Shown: piece by piece, positions 10,854 to 25,600 of the stretch | Numbering within the stretch: position 1 is the stretch's first letter | Layout: every line of letters begins with the position of its first letter | Assembly: GCA_037951165.1 (NCBI GenBank) | Contig: JBBDHG010000132.1 | Span: forward strand, 31,001-95,000 | Length of the DNA stretch: 64,000 nt | Source of the DNA: Lophius americanus | Lineage: Eukaryota; Chordata; Actinopteri; Lophiiformes; Lophiidae | Direction: 5' to 3' | The notes under the pieces: model-generated | Databases searched by the model: none | What the model was told of the DNA's origin: nothing | What the model saw: only the letters and a program-made list of their open reading frames with translations | Position numbers and translations under genes: made by a program

Positions 10854-13800
10854 ACGCCTTTCTGTCAGTTCCTTAGCGGAGGAATCCTTCTGACACAGAA
10901 ACTCAAAATCAGAAGCATGGAATTACACACTGTAGAACTGGACATCAAAAAAAAAAAAGTTTCATGAAATCAGTCATTAAAATTAATCAAGTGATTTTAA
11001 CGGAGCTAATCTTGGTTTTGTGACACTGCCGCAAAGCGAAGAAGCCGTTTTTTTGAGGGAAAACGAAAATGATCAAACCAGAGCCATTCCACAATAATAC
11101 AAGCACGATTACCTGGTTCCTATTCCTGATTATTTTCAAAAAATAACCAGCTTAAGTATTTCCCAACATTCAGCAGTCCATACTCGAACCATAATCATAT
11201 TCATCTTACAATCATACTGCTAGTTGCAGAGAAAAGCAGAAAATTCCCATGAACGACAAGCTGCATGTGAATGAGACGGTGAGAACGAGTGGTAGTTGGG
11301 CGGCATTGATGGAGTCAGTGACACCTCAGCAGTTAACACCACAGGTTTATTATCGGCTTGCACGAGGCAGATGGGCCTGCTGGAGGGGAGGGAGGAGGTG
11401 CTATTGTAAAAGGGACTGCTGGTCTCTTAAGGCGGTTAGTTCAGAGACAAGGGCCACCTTGTATTAATGATTCCTTCACCATTTTATTCTCTAGCCGCCA
11501 CCGACTTCTCCACCGAAATTACCGAAAAACAACAGGTCAGAAAATAAAAACACCTCCCACCGTCGATCTTTTCATGATTACTTTGAACATTTATTTATTC
11601 AGGGCTTTGATGTTCAGCTCTAGATTTCTATATTTATAACATTGTGTTTGACACTCAGTGAGCCATAATTATTTATTAAGTAGTTTATTACTGTTTTATT
11701 TTATCGTGTGGAGTGGACAATTTCTAATTCCGTTCAAGAAAGTGCAAAAGAGTGGAGTTGTTTGCCGGTTAGGGGAAGGTAAAGCCAACTTATTCACTCA
11801 TCAGGTGTGGCTTCCTGCCCTAATATAATGTTCATATTTTTCAGCTCCTCTCTAGCGTCTTCAGGGTCACCAATCGTTTGAAGGAAGGCACCAAAGGGGA
11901 TCCCAGATCCTGTATGAACCACTTCCACTGGCTTCTCATGACATAAAGGAACAGTGGTACTACCCCTCCTCCGGAGAGCTCAAGACTTGCAACAACCTTG
12001 ATCCAACTAAAGCTAGAGTTGCTCTGGCTTGTCCATTGCCAACAGACCCAGCCACCCCATGGGAGAAGCGGTCACGCGTTAGATAGCACACAAACCAGAA
12101 CATGAAACAGTAAGAAGTCAGTCAGTCCTCCAGCAGACCATCCAGTCTTTCAGGTAACCGCCTAACTGCCTGCACTGACACCGTAGGGGATCACTAACAT
12201 GATTAATGATGTATTACACCTCTGGATTCATAAGACCCTGGTCTCACTAATGAGCATATAAATAATGTGCCGGAGCCTGAAGTAAATTTTAAACACTAGC
12301 GTTTTCTAAACAGTTATGGTCTTTTTTGCACAGCGTGTTCAAACTCATCGTGACTCAACGCACCGATTGACTGCCGACGGAGTGGCAGGAATGGACGGGG
12401 GAGTGACATTTTGACACTGTATTATGTGTGCTTACCCACATGCTGCAGAAAACTCTCAATGAAGGAGAAAATCAACCATAAATGTGACAAATTGGCAGAT
12501 AGTGCAAGATCCAGGAGCTGCTTACCCTCCGAGTAAAGATAAAACACCAATGTAACAGGGAAGGCTGTCATTTTGTTGTTTTTAAAAAACACTCTTCAAT
12601 GCATACGTACAAAATAGGGCTTAAAAAAATCACAAAATGCTGATGGCACTAAATGACACGCAAAAAGCTTAAAATGCATCAAAATGTCACTAATAGTGTC
12701 TCGATCTTCGTACGCTGTCCCATGAGACCCAGGATCAAACTCAGGTCAGCTCTCGCTTACTCACTAAAGGATAGTAATCTAGTTACTTCACATTCCAGTC
12801 AATCACTCCGCCGGCTGTCCATCCAAAACTGTTGACACACAGTTGGTGAGAGAGTGTGTCCATCCTGTCCGGCTGTCTTTTTAGCTGGCTAGCTCCTGTT
12901 TTACAAACTTGAGAGTCAAAGTCAATCAATGCCGCTCACGGAAATTAAAATCTAGCAGGTTCTACTTCTGCGTTGTACAATGAATGTAAGGGAGGAGGGA
13001 TATGAGGGAGGGATATTGATATTACAGCAGCAGCTTCTGAAAGAGTAACCAATTCCTACAAGACTTAACAATAAAGCTTTTTATACACATTCCTTTTTAT
13101 TTTCCCGTCTTTTCAACTGGCGTGAATGTGCAAAATGCACACCTCACCCATGCCTTGTGCTTCTGCTCTGCACATTTGAGATTTGAGGAATGCAAATACA
13201 CACTGACAGTATGTAAAGTGGTGGGGGGAGAGGTATTAGGGAGGGTGTACTGACTTCTACCTTAACTCACAGCAAGTCTTAAGCCTATGATCATTTGATT
13301 TTTTTTATTCCTTATACAATTTTACCAGGTCATTCTCTTTAGCTGTACAATGTGGTCCGTTCTTTTGTTGGTTTTCGTGCCAGAGGCCATATTTAAATAT
13401 ATTTGAAATACTGCATGGGGTGTCAAGTGTCTGGAGAAGGAAGTAATTGACTAATCTTAGACACACGGAGGTTTCTCTTCTTGTCAATTACAACAGAGAC
13501 AATCCACTTCTCTTTTTTCTGCTGTTTCACCCCTTAGCGCTTGTTTTTTCAGCCTCATTTTCAAGCAGTAAAAGCCTCTTACAGCCAGCTAGAGGACTAA
13601 TAAGGAGTGGTTCCTTTTGGCCAATCCCCCGGTAATGCCTCACTGCATTATGGGCAAAATAACCTCTAACAGCCACACACTGAAACACTCCTGAAAAGGC
13701 CAGGATAAGAGAGAGAGAAGTCTGAAATCTTAATCGTGTTCCAAAAAAAAAGACCCCGTCGTTCCTGTTCCACTGACCAGACCATGATGGATATGCACAC

Positions 13801-14391
13801 ACAAAAGCACCGCCAGCCAACTGGAACATCAGATAACGTAGTGAGAGATGTGAGGAGGTCTCTGTCTGTCTAGATACTGTATGTCATGCATGGAAGCATG
13901 GAAAAGAGAGTGTTAGTGAGTCAGAGTAGAAGAGCAATACTCCTATCCATAGCCCCATGACTCAAACATGCTTGTGCTCACACTAACACATACATTCGCA
14001 CAGACACACACATTATTCAACACGTTTGACTCTGCCAGGAAAGGATACACTCCCTCTGGCATCACAGCATCAGTTCTGCACCAACTGTTTGTATTGAGTT
14101 TGACCTCACCTTCACCTAGAAAAAATTACTGACTGTGTTTTAAAATGTTTTTGGTTCAATTCCAATCAATATGTATGTTTTTTTTTATATAATGCAGAGT
14201 GATAATGGATGAAATTTGAAGTTGATTCTCTGATTCTTTCATGATCGCCCGATTAGTGTGAGAAGAAAAGCTGTAATGGTTCGGTGTTGGATCCCATTTC
14301 ACATTTAATTTGCATCCTTACATGCCTGTATATTCCTTAAACTCTGTCATCATGGCTGCTGTTTTCATGCTGCATGTTATAGAGGAAGATC

Positions 14392-14560
14392 TTTCCATCC
14401 ATTTTTGATAACTGCTTACCCGGGTCAGGGTTGCAGGGATTCTGGAGCTAATCCAAGCTGACATTGTTGGGTGAGAGGTAGGAGGTTGGATACATCCTGT
14501 ATACGTTTCCAGTTCATCGAAGGGACAAACTTAAAGACAGACAACAATTCACACAAAAAA
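14392..14560 (+). mobile_element. Decayed copy of the teleost LINE-type 3' repeat
   Basis: Starts tccatccatttttgataact, has ggagctaatccaagctgaca, then ttccagttcatcgaagggac and acaattcacac. It shares order and spacing with the copy at 6628-6760 but is more diverged. Confidence 0.6.
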
Positions 14561-16049
14561 GCGATTAAGTTACCAATTCACAGAGAGGCTCCATGATGTT
14601 TTTGAACCTGAGGCATCTGTGTTAAACACTGGGCCACTGTGTGGCACCAATTTTAGGACAATTCATTGGGAAATGTATTTGTGCGCCATCTTCAAATGAC
14701 AAGACAATTTGATTTATATGGTCCACAGTCAGATCACAAGGACACAGTGGGCTTTACATCGGTACAATAAACTAGGAACATTTTATTTACAATATATATA
14801 ATGTTAAACTGGTTATTTCATCCCTATCCTCAAAGCAAATGTGTGTTAAAGTTGGCCTTTGAGAAGCCTTTGGTTTCTCAAATGTGAATATTTTCTTTCT
14901 TTTAGACATCTGGATTTAAAAATCTTGGATAGACAGATTTACCTATTTAACTTTGAGGTTTGGGAAGTTGTGAGGGTTATATTTGCTTTTTTTTTTCCTA
15001 ATATTTTTTACCACCTGATAAGTAATTGATTAACTAAGAGAGTAACCAGTAGATAAATAATAAAATTATAATTAGAAACAGCCCTAATAAAGTATTTAGT
15101 ACTATTATGAAGATTTTTCCAGTGTTTGTGACAGTAAAACTGCCGAACTAGCTACGCTATGAAAGCTTGATATACAGTCATTGTAGACCCATTGTGACTT
15201 TTAAATAATCCATATGGTCATACCCATAGGACTTACTCGCTCCTCCTCCTCTTGCTCCTCCCTGTGAGAAAAGAGAGCCATAAATATGCATGTGTATCTG
15301 TTAATCTATGCTGAGGATGAGAGGGAAATTGTGTCAGTCAGCATTGGATTTCACCAACAATTGTAGCTCTGATCGTCTGGTTAAAAATTTACGAGAGTCT
15401 TTAAGATGTACTGACTCTTGAGCCCAAAGGTTGCACTGAATTTGACCTAAATACCATGACGAATACAACTGGTTGTACAGGAAGTACAAGAGCAGCTCTT
15501 TCTCCTACGGTGCTAACCCTAACTGGTACATTCAGGTGAGAGCTCTGATCCACTTTAAGATTAGGTTCTTCAGATCCCCTTTTATTTTAATGGGAGAAAA
15601 AAACAAAATAAGGCAGAAGAGCCCTTTGTGCGAAATGCTGCAATGTAACTAGTATTTCAACTAAACAAAGATCAACAGATTCCTTTAAAGAAGCCTAACA
15701 GGATGAAATGTCGGGGGATTCATATTTGAGATTTCATTGATATTCAACTCATTGCACTTGTGAACCTCGTGATTTTGTAGACCACCACAATCATTAGGGT
15801 TTATATAATTGAGACCATGAATGTCTATAATATCTGTTGGCTATTTCCCTGAATGAATGAAAACATCGCCCTGCAGGAAGCTGGGAGACATTGAGATGTT
15901 GACACAACCGGATTTTTTTTTTTAAATGACAACCTCAGGGTGGCACAGGATAACTAAGGAGATCAACGTAGTTAATCGAGTCCATTGTCTGAGGGCCGAC
16001 AATGCTTAAAAAAGAGTGTAATTTCATCAAACAATGGCCTGGATTTCAG

Positions 16050-16370
16050 TCTAGACCAGGGCTACTTAGTATCGGGCCTATGGGCCACGTTGGCCTGTCA
16101 TAACAATCAATTTGACCTGACAGATGTTTCAAGCAAAAGAATTGAATTAATGAAATTTGAGATTATGAAAATGCTTTACTGTATGAGTATTTTTCATTAT
16201 CTGAACATGGCAGAAAAATCTGCACAGGAAGTGGGTCAATCAGGGGAGCTTTGAATGCTTGAAACATTTTGTATCTGAACTATACAATGAAACAGGCGTC
16301 GGGTTTAGGCCCTGGCCCAACACTCTGTTGAAGTTCTGGTCCACTGTGGTGGACTGAACCCCTTATATGG
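16050..16370 (+). mobile_element. Possible hAT-type nonautonomous element
   Basis: The left end gaccagggctacttagtatc and following gggcctatgggccacgttgg resemble a fish hAT terminus (accaggggtactcaac...gggccac). A rough complementary end, ggtggactgaacccctt, is near 16350. The 89-aa frame at 15985-16254 lies across it and has no recognisable domain. Confidence 0.4.
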
Positions 16371-19300
16371 CTAAACCTAGAAAAATCCCAGTTAGCGGTT
16401 ATAATTATTGCAGACTTATATAATGTGGTGTCATTTGAGCATGTGGCGTGACAGATGTAATAGAAATTTCAAATCTGGCTTCTGATTAAAGTGGACCTTC
16501 GTGCCATTTTCATCCCCTGGCTCGTTTCTTGATATGTTTAAATATCGAATTCTCTATATTTCTGCTGAAATCTGATTCACACCAAAAAAACGAACGCATC
16601 CTGGCATTGCATGAACCCATTCAATAAATATGTTAGAACCCCCTGTGCTGCTCGCTGTCTTTAGTAATTAGACTGTGACTGTTCTGAACCAGTAATATGT
16701 GGACTGCAGTACCCTGTTGAGTATAATGATTATTTGTCCTCCCTTCAAACTTAATTTCCCCGGAGAAACCAGTGCTGTGGCACTGCACTGTGACTTATTA
16801 CTCAGTGGCACAATTACTGTAAGGGCAGGGCATCACAGAGGTCTGTAAATATGACACACATCTTTCTTTTGGGATGTTGACCCGTGTTTGTTGTTTACAC
16901 AGAGGGACCCCAAATCGGAAGATTAAAAGTTCACCATTGCCTTTCAGAGCCTCGAGGCATCAGAGCAACACATCACATCGTTTGAAATGTGAGAGAGGCC
17001 TGCCTCCAGATCTCAACTATCTATCTCTCTGCTGTAAGCCCTAGGAGCAAAGCTTCATTAAAAAAAGAAGAGAAATGGTCAAACAGCAACACAAATGATT
17101 TGGCATGAGGAGAAAAACCTTTGATTGCTAATCCTTTCATCGCCATGATGAGGATCAATAAGTTGCGGCTGAAGCTTTGAACGTCTAAATTACATCAGGG
17201 ACCTTCAGGAACGTTACCGGGCATGTGCTATCTTTGGTGAAAGTTAACTTTTGTTTCTCCATCTAATGTTATATGTTTTCATTTTAACTACAGTAATGCT
17301 TTGAAATGTATCTGCCTGACGGATTTTCTTCCTCTTCACTGTTGCTCCTCCTTGTTTCTTGCATTGCCTTAGAAATATATCGAAACGGAGATTATGAGCC
17401 TCTTACTTACTTCATCGTCGTCACGCAAGACTATTTGGTTAATATAATATTTTCAACAGAAATGTAGTAATAATGAGCCGTCCTATTTCATTCTCTGTCA
17501 CGTTTCCACCGTGACCAACTGACCTTAGTATGTGTCCCCTCAAAAAAAGGTGTGTACAACGTGGCAACGATAAGAGAACTGCATGGACCAGGTCTCTGTA
17601 TATGAAAAGAACTTGATTTGATTTGAAGTCCTGGTTGTTGCTCATATTTCCCCCCCTCTCTCTCCATGGGTTTGTATCTGTCTGTTCTCCCTCTCCCCTC
17701 TGTGTTTGGTCCTAATTGAAGGCTGAACAGAGAGTTTCATATTCTGGCAGCATCAAATGTCGAGATGCCTTTGATCACTATTTACCCCTGCAGGTGGTGC
17801 ACAGCGGTACCAACATGAGATACATCTATATCTGTTTTTGATGTTGTCTCGCTCTTCTTGTTTTTCATGTGTCTCTCTCAGCCTTTCTTCCCTTTCCCCT
17901 TCTCTGTATGTTTGTCTCGCGGTCTGAGAGGATATGGGAGACAGAGTATATTGGACTGTGAGCCCTTATTGTGATCTGTCGTTGGTGAAGTGGGCTCTAA
18001 ATAGAGGAGGGATAATGTTACAACATCCTGTCCTGTGGCTGTTTGTTTCTGCACTGTTTCCCATAAAGGACATGGTGAAATCTCACCACACGATAAGCTG
18101 GATGATGAAACAAAGTGTTGTTCTCTTTGTGTTTCCCCCTCTGTGGTCAGACTGGTAATGTTGGCAGGCAGAGTCAAAATTGTATACTTAGTTTTTCAGG
18201 TGGAGACTGTGGAAGAGGTTTGGGTTGTCATTAAAGCCCTGCACTGTCCAAATATGAACGATGACACTGATTGTTATTTTAGTTAAAAAAGAAAAACCTT
18301 GGGGCGGTGTTTGACTGTCAGACTAGTAAATCTTTATGCAAATGAACAAACAACAAAAGATAGGAGGCAGCGCATGATGCCTGACGGTGGATCAACTTTC
18401 TCCCAGACTGCAAACTGCAGAGGCCACATATCTATACCATAATATCATACATCATCAGTGTCTTTATTCATTATTCAGCATGCAGGTCTTATAATACCCA
18501 GAGGCTGAGCACCGTTGACGGTTTTGTTCTTACACCCCTTACATGCAGGATCTTTACAAAGCCATGATTCATTGTTGTTTTGAATTGATAATGTTTTTGG
18601 AAAATCTCGATGGGACTGAAATAAACATTCAATGACAGGAAACTGATCTAGTGAACATTTAGCAAGCCAGTTGGAAGCTCCAATAAAACAACATGAACTT
18701 TTCTGGCACGGAGTTGTGTGATAAAACCTATCATTATTAGTGCCACGTCTGTCAACGATAATGCTGTTTATTCAGACGTGGTACACCAGTCGGGTTCAAA
18801 TTCCTGCTCACAAGTTGAAAGAAATAAGCTTTCTGTGTAAACAGAACAAGTTTTAGATCCTTTATTTCCACTTTATTAAACAGGTACGTAAAAACAAAAG
18901 TCTAGTTCGTATATCAAGTAAAAAGTTTCCCGGGTCGTTTGCATGGTTGGTTGCACAAAACTGGCAAGTTAAAAGCCTGACACTGATTTCTTCCTCTGAC
19001 AAAGTAACTCATCGATTAAAGGAAATACATGACCGTGAAATAAATCAGTTTTTAGTCTATTTTTAACATTGGTCATATAAAAGAAACACGGCAAAAATCT
19101 CTGTCTACATGCCGGGTAAACTGCAGCCCAAAGTGGCACTGAACATTTTACATGGTTAGCTTATTACAGCCATGAGACGGATGTGACACTAGGTATTAGT
19201 GTATGCCAGAAAGGTTATAAACATCGTAGACGTCTGGGTAATGGATTTAGGTGCATTAAGACTTCAAAGCGTTCGGGGCAGATTACTCGATTGTGAGTGC

Positions 19301-20914
19301 AGATCAGATTATGGAGGCTTTGAAGATGCACTACTGCTCTATTATGGCCGATGTACAAGTGAAAAGTGTAGTCTGTGATTTTTCATGAGCTCAGTTACTG
19401 CCAGGTACTGACGTGACTTCAGTTGTGTACTGGCTAAAATCGAGCCATATAACACATATAGGGCGATTACAATTCAATATATTGGGATACTGTGACATCG
19501 GTGATATATTGGCACCTTCCTTATTGTGTGTGAATGTTCTGTATAGATGTAACCAAGTCCTGGTGAAGGAGGATTGAGGGTGTCATCATTTTTTATCCAC
19601 TTTTGAATCGGAACACGATGTAATAACCATGACAAATTGACATCTGTTTGAAAAGAAGCATCATCACTTCCTTAAAAATATTTCCACACTGCTGACAAAA
19701 CTCCATCCTCGTTTTTCTGATAAACTAATGGAGCTTAACAGAAAGTTGCAGTAAAATGGTATCAGAGGTGGTTGTTTCGGAGTAATTTCATAAGTAGGAG
19801 TTCCAGTCTGCAGCGGTAAGTGTCAACCAAAACGCTCCCAGTAAGGACAACTGGCGAACCACAGACAGGATCATGAGAGCACAAAACTCATTGATAAACA
19901 TGGGGAGCAACTGCAAGCCTATGTTGTCTTATTCCACTGAAGAGCTAAAGCAGAACAAACTGCTGAAAAAATTCATATCTACTTTAATGGAATTTTTTTT
20001 ATAGTAGAAAGTTTGACCCTTTATGACCATTTGTTTATTGAAGTTAACATTTTCCTCCTCCTGAGCTGATCAAACCACTACAGACACACCACACATCTCA
20101 ATTACATTTACATTACATTCACTCACTCACCGCCTCCATCCTGACCACATGTAAAAAAGTGACACCTCAGGCCTGAGTGAAAATGTTCTTTGTTCCACAA
20201 ACCTATAGAACACCCCAACAGACACACGCACTTTGCCTTCACAGTCACTCACAGGATAACTATCCTGTATGTCCAGAAGCCCTGCTGCAGAAGTGATAAT
20301 TCATTGTTATAGAGATAAGTTGGATCTCTATCTTAATTCACAGAATTTCCACCACAGTGTTCTCATAGAGAGGTGTCAGAACACAAAATGAATCACAGAG
20401 CTGCTTTTTGCATCTGCTTCTTTGCATAAAAGCGGACCTTCTTCTTCTCTGTTCCATGCATGTGTCACGGACAGTCACGGAGATGCTGGTGTGAGATTCC
20501 CCCTTTGTTCTAATCAAACCAGTAATAAGCAAATGTACGTGGTATGACCATCACATTTCTTACAGTGGTATAATGTGAAACCTTCAGCGTCTGAAACTCC
20601 GTCCCACCGTGAGTTATTGCTCTTTCACCACGGTAAGGAAAAATTGCTGCCATAGCCTCTAAATACGGCTCCAGTTAAGGGTATTATTATTTTCAAATAG
20701 CTACTCTTAACGGCTGCCAGTACCAAAAATGTTCAAATGAACTGCTGACAAACAAACTGTGATGGAGAGTGGCCACGAAAAACAACTTCCTGACTCACTA
20801 CCTGACTAATAACTCATGAAGGGTCCATCTGGTTGACCGACCGAGCTAATTGAAGCAATGTCTTACTGGTTGTATGGTGCTACTGCTGACTAACCAGTTG
20901 GCATGACACACAGA

Positions 20915-20948
20915 CAGACACACACACACACACACATACAGTCACACA
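20915..20948 (+). repeat. (CA)n microsatellite
   Basis: Imperfect CA run. Confidence 0.9.
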
Positions 20949-21110
20949 CATATGAAAAAAAGCATGAAATGCAGGCAGACGAGGGAGACATCTAAGAATA
21001 GATAAAAGGAGGGACTATATTCTTGCACCATATACAAACATCCAGTGTGACAAATGTCCAGCAGATAAATTACATGTGCCTTAAGTTGCCATAAACACAT
21101 AATGCCACAA

Positions 21111-21180
21111 TCCACACACACACGCACACAAACACACACACACACACACAGACAAACACACACACACACACAGACACACA
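21111..21180 (+). repeat. Imperfect (CA)n microsatellite
   Basis: About 70 bp of CA with G and AAC interruptions. Confidence 0.93.
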
Positions 21181-23224
21181 CTGCCTTTGATCTCTAACAG
21201 CATCATTTCTCAGCTCTCTCATATTTCCACATATGGTAATTCCCTTCATGGCACTGGCCACTTCAAAGCTGAGTAAACTACCTTCCTACGAACTGTCTCC
21301 TTTGACCAGCTAATTCCATTTCCCCAAAGAAAAAAAGAGGGTCCACAGATCATCCATAGTTGTATCCATTAAGGTCAAACGTCCAAACAATTTCTAGTCA
21401 TGGCACCTATGTTGGAGAAGAGGTAGAAAGGTACTGATTTATTTGGCAGGGGGCTGGACAATATTTGAACACCACACTGTAAAATATTCAACGTAACTCA
21501 AACAAGTCATGTTGAAACTGTTTTACTGCTTTAAACAAAAGGAGAACTTCAAAGATTGTCATCATGTCTATCTCACAGCACAAAGATTAATCAGGCTTTT
21601 TGACAGTTTTAAATATTGTAGCTTACATTTCATATAACATGAACTTTATAAAAGAACATCTTGTTTTCCAAATGGTGATAGCTAACCCCGCATCGGTGTG
21701 CGGTTGTAGATAGCATGCTGGCATTCTGCGAGCAGAAGGAGTGCCATGCAGAGATTTTGGATGGAAGAAATTCTTATGAAGAACTGGTGTGGGTGTTTTG
21801 AAAATGTAAGGTGAAAAGGGAGAATTCTTAAATTACTGTCTTGTACTCGTCTTGTACTCAATCTGTCCTGTACTCGCTCTCATTTCCATCTTCGCCATCT
21901 TTGTGAAAGCCTAAAAACATTATCTTCCTCTGCCTCTGACAGTCCATGGCAAGTTTGATATTTTTGATGTAGTTCTACATTTGTAAATGATCATACATAT
22001 TGTGAACTGGCGTACATACAGTCATACATTGAGAAGTATTTTCTTTCAAACATTTTGAGTTTCAGAGCATCTTGAGTTTAATTTAATGCATTTTTAGACT
22101 TTTCGTCCGTCATTTAATCCCATCACCGTTTTACACAGAGGCTGAGCAATGCGGCATTTTCGATAGATTGCAAGACTTAGATTTAGGTCAAGCAGCGCTC
22201 GTTCAATAAAATAACACGGCCACAACAATCATTCACTATCCCTCTTATATCTCATCCTTGAGGTAGCGGGAATGGAGACCTTGGATTGCCTCCACAATTT
22301 CAAAAGAACTCTTTGAGTTAGCTGCTAGTTGCATACTACCTGGTTTCTAAATTTCCGGGTCACACACACATAACAACTTATTAAAACCCCACACCCATAC
22401 AGCTTCACCACTTCTCTCCTGTGACACGGACGTGGATTCAGCCTCCACTACCGACAAACTCCCAATGTACCTCTGGTTGAGGTGGGATAACGGTTTAAGT
22501 TTGCCCACCTTGGTTAATATTTTCCTCAAAACATGTAATAATAATGAACTGACCTTTAAAAAAAAAAAAACTTTGTCATGTTCAGTCACGTGAAAAATTT
22601 GTGACATACATGAAACTGAAAGCTGAGAGGTTACTGGGGGCTGAATCTACTGATGGAGACGAAGGCAAGGGGAATCTGCTTAGCGTGTGAAGAGGATAGA
22701 CTTTTGAAGTACATAAAATGATGAAAATTAGGATTAAACTGTGTATCTGAACATTTAACATTCAACTAAACTTTGGCACGATATGAAGCACATAATTCCA
22801 CTCATCCTGTATTAGCATACGCTGAACATGCAAGAGGAGCGCATTCAAATACAGGAAAGTCAGATTTGTGGTCCAGAGGCCAGTCTGTTTTCTCTCCAAG
22901 GGGCAGATTGTCAAACACAAAAAGAAAAACATGTGAGGGTAATAGTAAACACTGGCTGCACGTACGTAAGCCAAATGATCTCTTTTAAAAATTAAATTGA
23001 TTAATTTGGGGATTCCACTTAAGCTGGTTACACACAGGAACACTGAGCGACATAACTACAAAAGGCTGCAGAGCGGAGAGGGACTAAATGGGGAAAGTGT
23101 TCCTCCCGTCTTCTCAGTCATGATATTTACTCTTATCGAAAGTGCAGATTTCCTCCCATAGTAATTCTGTCCTTTTTTTTAATCCATTTTCAATCAATAA
23201 AAACACTTACAGGTGAATTCAGAA

Positions 23225-23688
23225 TAACACTGATCAACTCATTGCAAAATCTTCTGTCGGTTGCTGGGATATATTAGGCAGCAGGTGAATATTTTGTCCT
23301 GAAGTTGGTGTGTAGGAAGGAGGAAAATGAATAAATGCCAGGATCTGTCAGACTTTGACAGAGTCTAATTTGTGTTGGCTAGAAGACTGGGTCAGAGTGT
23401 CTCCAGAACTGCAGGTATTGTTGGGTGCTACCAGGCTGCAGTGGTTAGTATCTATCATTGTAGTCTGAGGAAGAACAGCTGGTGAACCGGTTAAAGGGTC
23501 AAGGGCAGCCAAGGCTCATTGATGCATATGTGGATGGAAGGCTGGCCATGTCTGACGCCATGGAAGAGCAAGTGTAGCTCAAACTGCAGAAAACGTTAAG
23601 GCTGGTTCTGACAGAAAGGAGTCAAAACACTCAAAAGACCAACACAATATCAGTCAGGTGGTTGAAATGGTATGACTGATAGGCGTAT
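23225..23688 (+). mobile_element. Internally deleted Tc1/mariner element with both ends
   Basis: The 5' part follows a common fish Tc1 family: ggatatattaggcagcaggt, then actgggtcagagtgtctcc and ccaaggctcattgatgcata, corresponding to the transposase N-terminal helix-turn-helix coding region. It then jumps at about 23640 to the 3' terminal sequence (cacaatatcagtcaggtggt...tatgactgataggcgta). The catalytic domain is deleted, so the copy is nonautonomous. Frames are broken. Confidence 0.75.
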
Positions 23689-25394
23689 ATAGAGATTGGT
23701 TGAGCTGATCTTAATCCAGATTCTGCATAAAATAAACACTCATTTCAGATTTTCCACTGCCTAATCAGTCTTATAATTCTAGCACCGCCTACAAGTGACC
23801 AGCCTTTTCCCCACATGTGTTTCTATCCATTATGGCCGAGAGATAATAAGCCCTAGATGACTGAATCAACCCACCTTCGTCTAAACCAGACTCCTTTTGC
23901 CTTCTGCCTTTCTCATTGCAAAGCATTACCTCAGCAAGTCGCTCTCGCACCGAGTCATTGTCTGCTAAAATAGATAACGTGAGGGGGTGCGTGGCTCTTT
24001 CTGACACACTAACAAATCTATATTCTAGAAGTGTGTGATGTGTGGTTACTTACAAATCTTGGGAGTGTGTGCATGTTTGATATTAAATTAAATCTGCTAG
24101 AGTTCTCATTATGTGGGTGATGCGACAAAACCATTTATTTTGGTTTTGTTGCATGACAGGAATTTTTCTAAAACTCCTGTAGTCTGAACACGGTTTTTGT
24201 GAACAGATATAGCTGGATGGAGAAGCATAAATAAGTTTTTGACTGCAACACCAGATTGATGCTCTGCTGATGTATCGGTGAGTCGTCAGGCTCTACGGAG
24301 ATTTATGGTTTATGGAGTCTTGCATGAAACATGTTGCAGAACATTAACTATGAACAATAAATATTCCACAGACAAGAAGCAGAGTCGGGCTCCTGTTTCT
24401 CCAGACAGTAAGCGGAGCTGCATTCGTCATTTATCAGTCAATGCAGCCCATCATCGCTATCAGTTTATATTTAGCAGCAACAGTCCACATTTAAATCATA
24501 TATTGGCAAAAATATTTCTCGATGGAAAACATGAACATTTTGGCAAACACTTTTGAGTGGTTTTGTATAACTGTGACCAAACTCTGATGTAAAAATCAGA
24601 TCTGAGTCACTGTCATTTGCAGTCCTAGATCAGACATATATTCAATTTGAGATCATGTGACACGGATGATCTGGCCTCTGTTGTCATCAGCCTGAACCGG
24701 TATAACCAAATGGGCAGATTGTATAATAATGAAGATTCCTGATTTTACAATCTCCTTCACATCTGAAGAAATGGTTGTAGTCTTCCAGAGCAAAATGCCA
24801 TGGATACATATTTTGTTCGTGATTACACTGGTGACACGTGAAAGAATGTCAATGTGCATATTCTTTCCCATTTCACAGGGTATAAACCCAATTGAGCAAG
24901 GTACGGCCCAGTAATAATTATGAATATGAATCATTGCAACAAACAAATCTGATCGGAATAATATGAATAAATCTGAATTGAACAAAGTTTGTAGAAAAAG
25001 ACGGCTAAAAGAAATTGCGAGACACGAGTGTGTCTGTAAGTTAGTTTTCACATGGACACGAGTAAATCCACCCGTTCACCAGTTTACTAGCAACCAATTT
25101 GTCAGAACAAACTACTGGTGCAGTTACAAAAATTGGAGAGGCCAGCTGTGGCACTCTCCAAATGAACCATCTTCTGGAAACATCACTTAAGCAGAAATTG
25201 TTTCCTGGAGGAAAACACACGGAGGAAGAGACTCTGGCAGCACATGATGATACGATAAAAATGAAAGAGTGGTGAGGCTTCTCTGGCAATGTATTGGCAT
25301 TAAAGTACATAAAAACTTGTGTTGTAGTTGAATAATAATAATGTAATAACAATAATAATGTATGCTAATTGTTATCATTTTTATCATACGTTAG

Positions 25395-25600
25395 AACATG
25401 GTGAAATTGGTTCTCTGCATTTGACCCACAGCTGAAGAGCAGTGAGCAGTTCCTGTGGAGTGCCCAGAGAGCAAATTGGGGTTCGGGATCTTCCTCAAGC
25501 CCCCTACCACATGTAGACCTCCGGCGCAGTGTGGCGATCAAACCACAAACCTTTCATTTAGGCGACGACCACTCTAAACTACTGAGCTACAACAACAGCT
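25395..25600 (-). mobile_element. tRNA-derived SINE, copy 1
   Basis: On the minus strand the head has an A-box TAGCTCAGTAG (25589-25579) and a B-box-like GGTTTGATCGCC (25544-25533), followed by a body shared with the copy at 48975-49236 (gagcagtgagc; gggatcttcctcaagcc-like on plus). Not an intact tRNA gene. Confidence 0.7.

Noticed and set aside
11840..12065. Stretch resembling the end of a non-LTR retrotransposon
   Set aside because: I could not recover a clear ORF2 motif or tail, so the resemblance is too weak to call.
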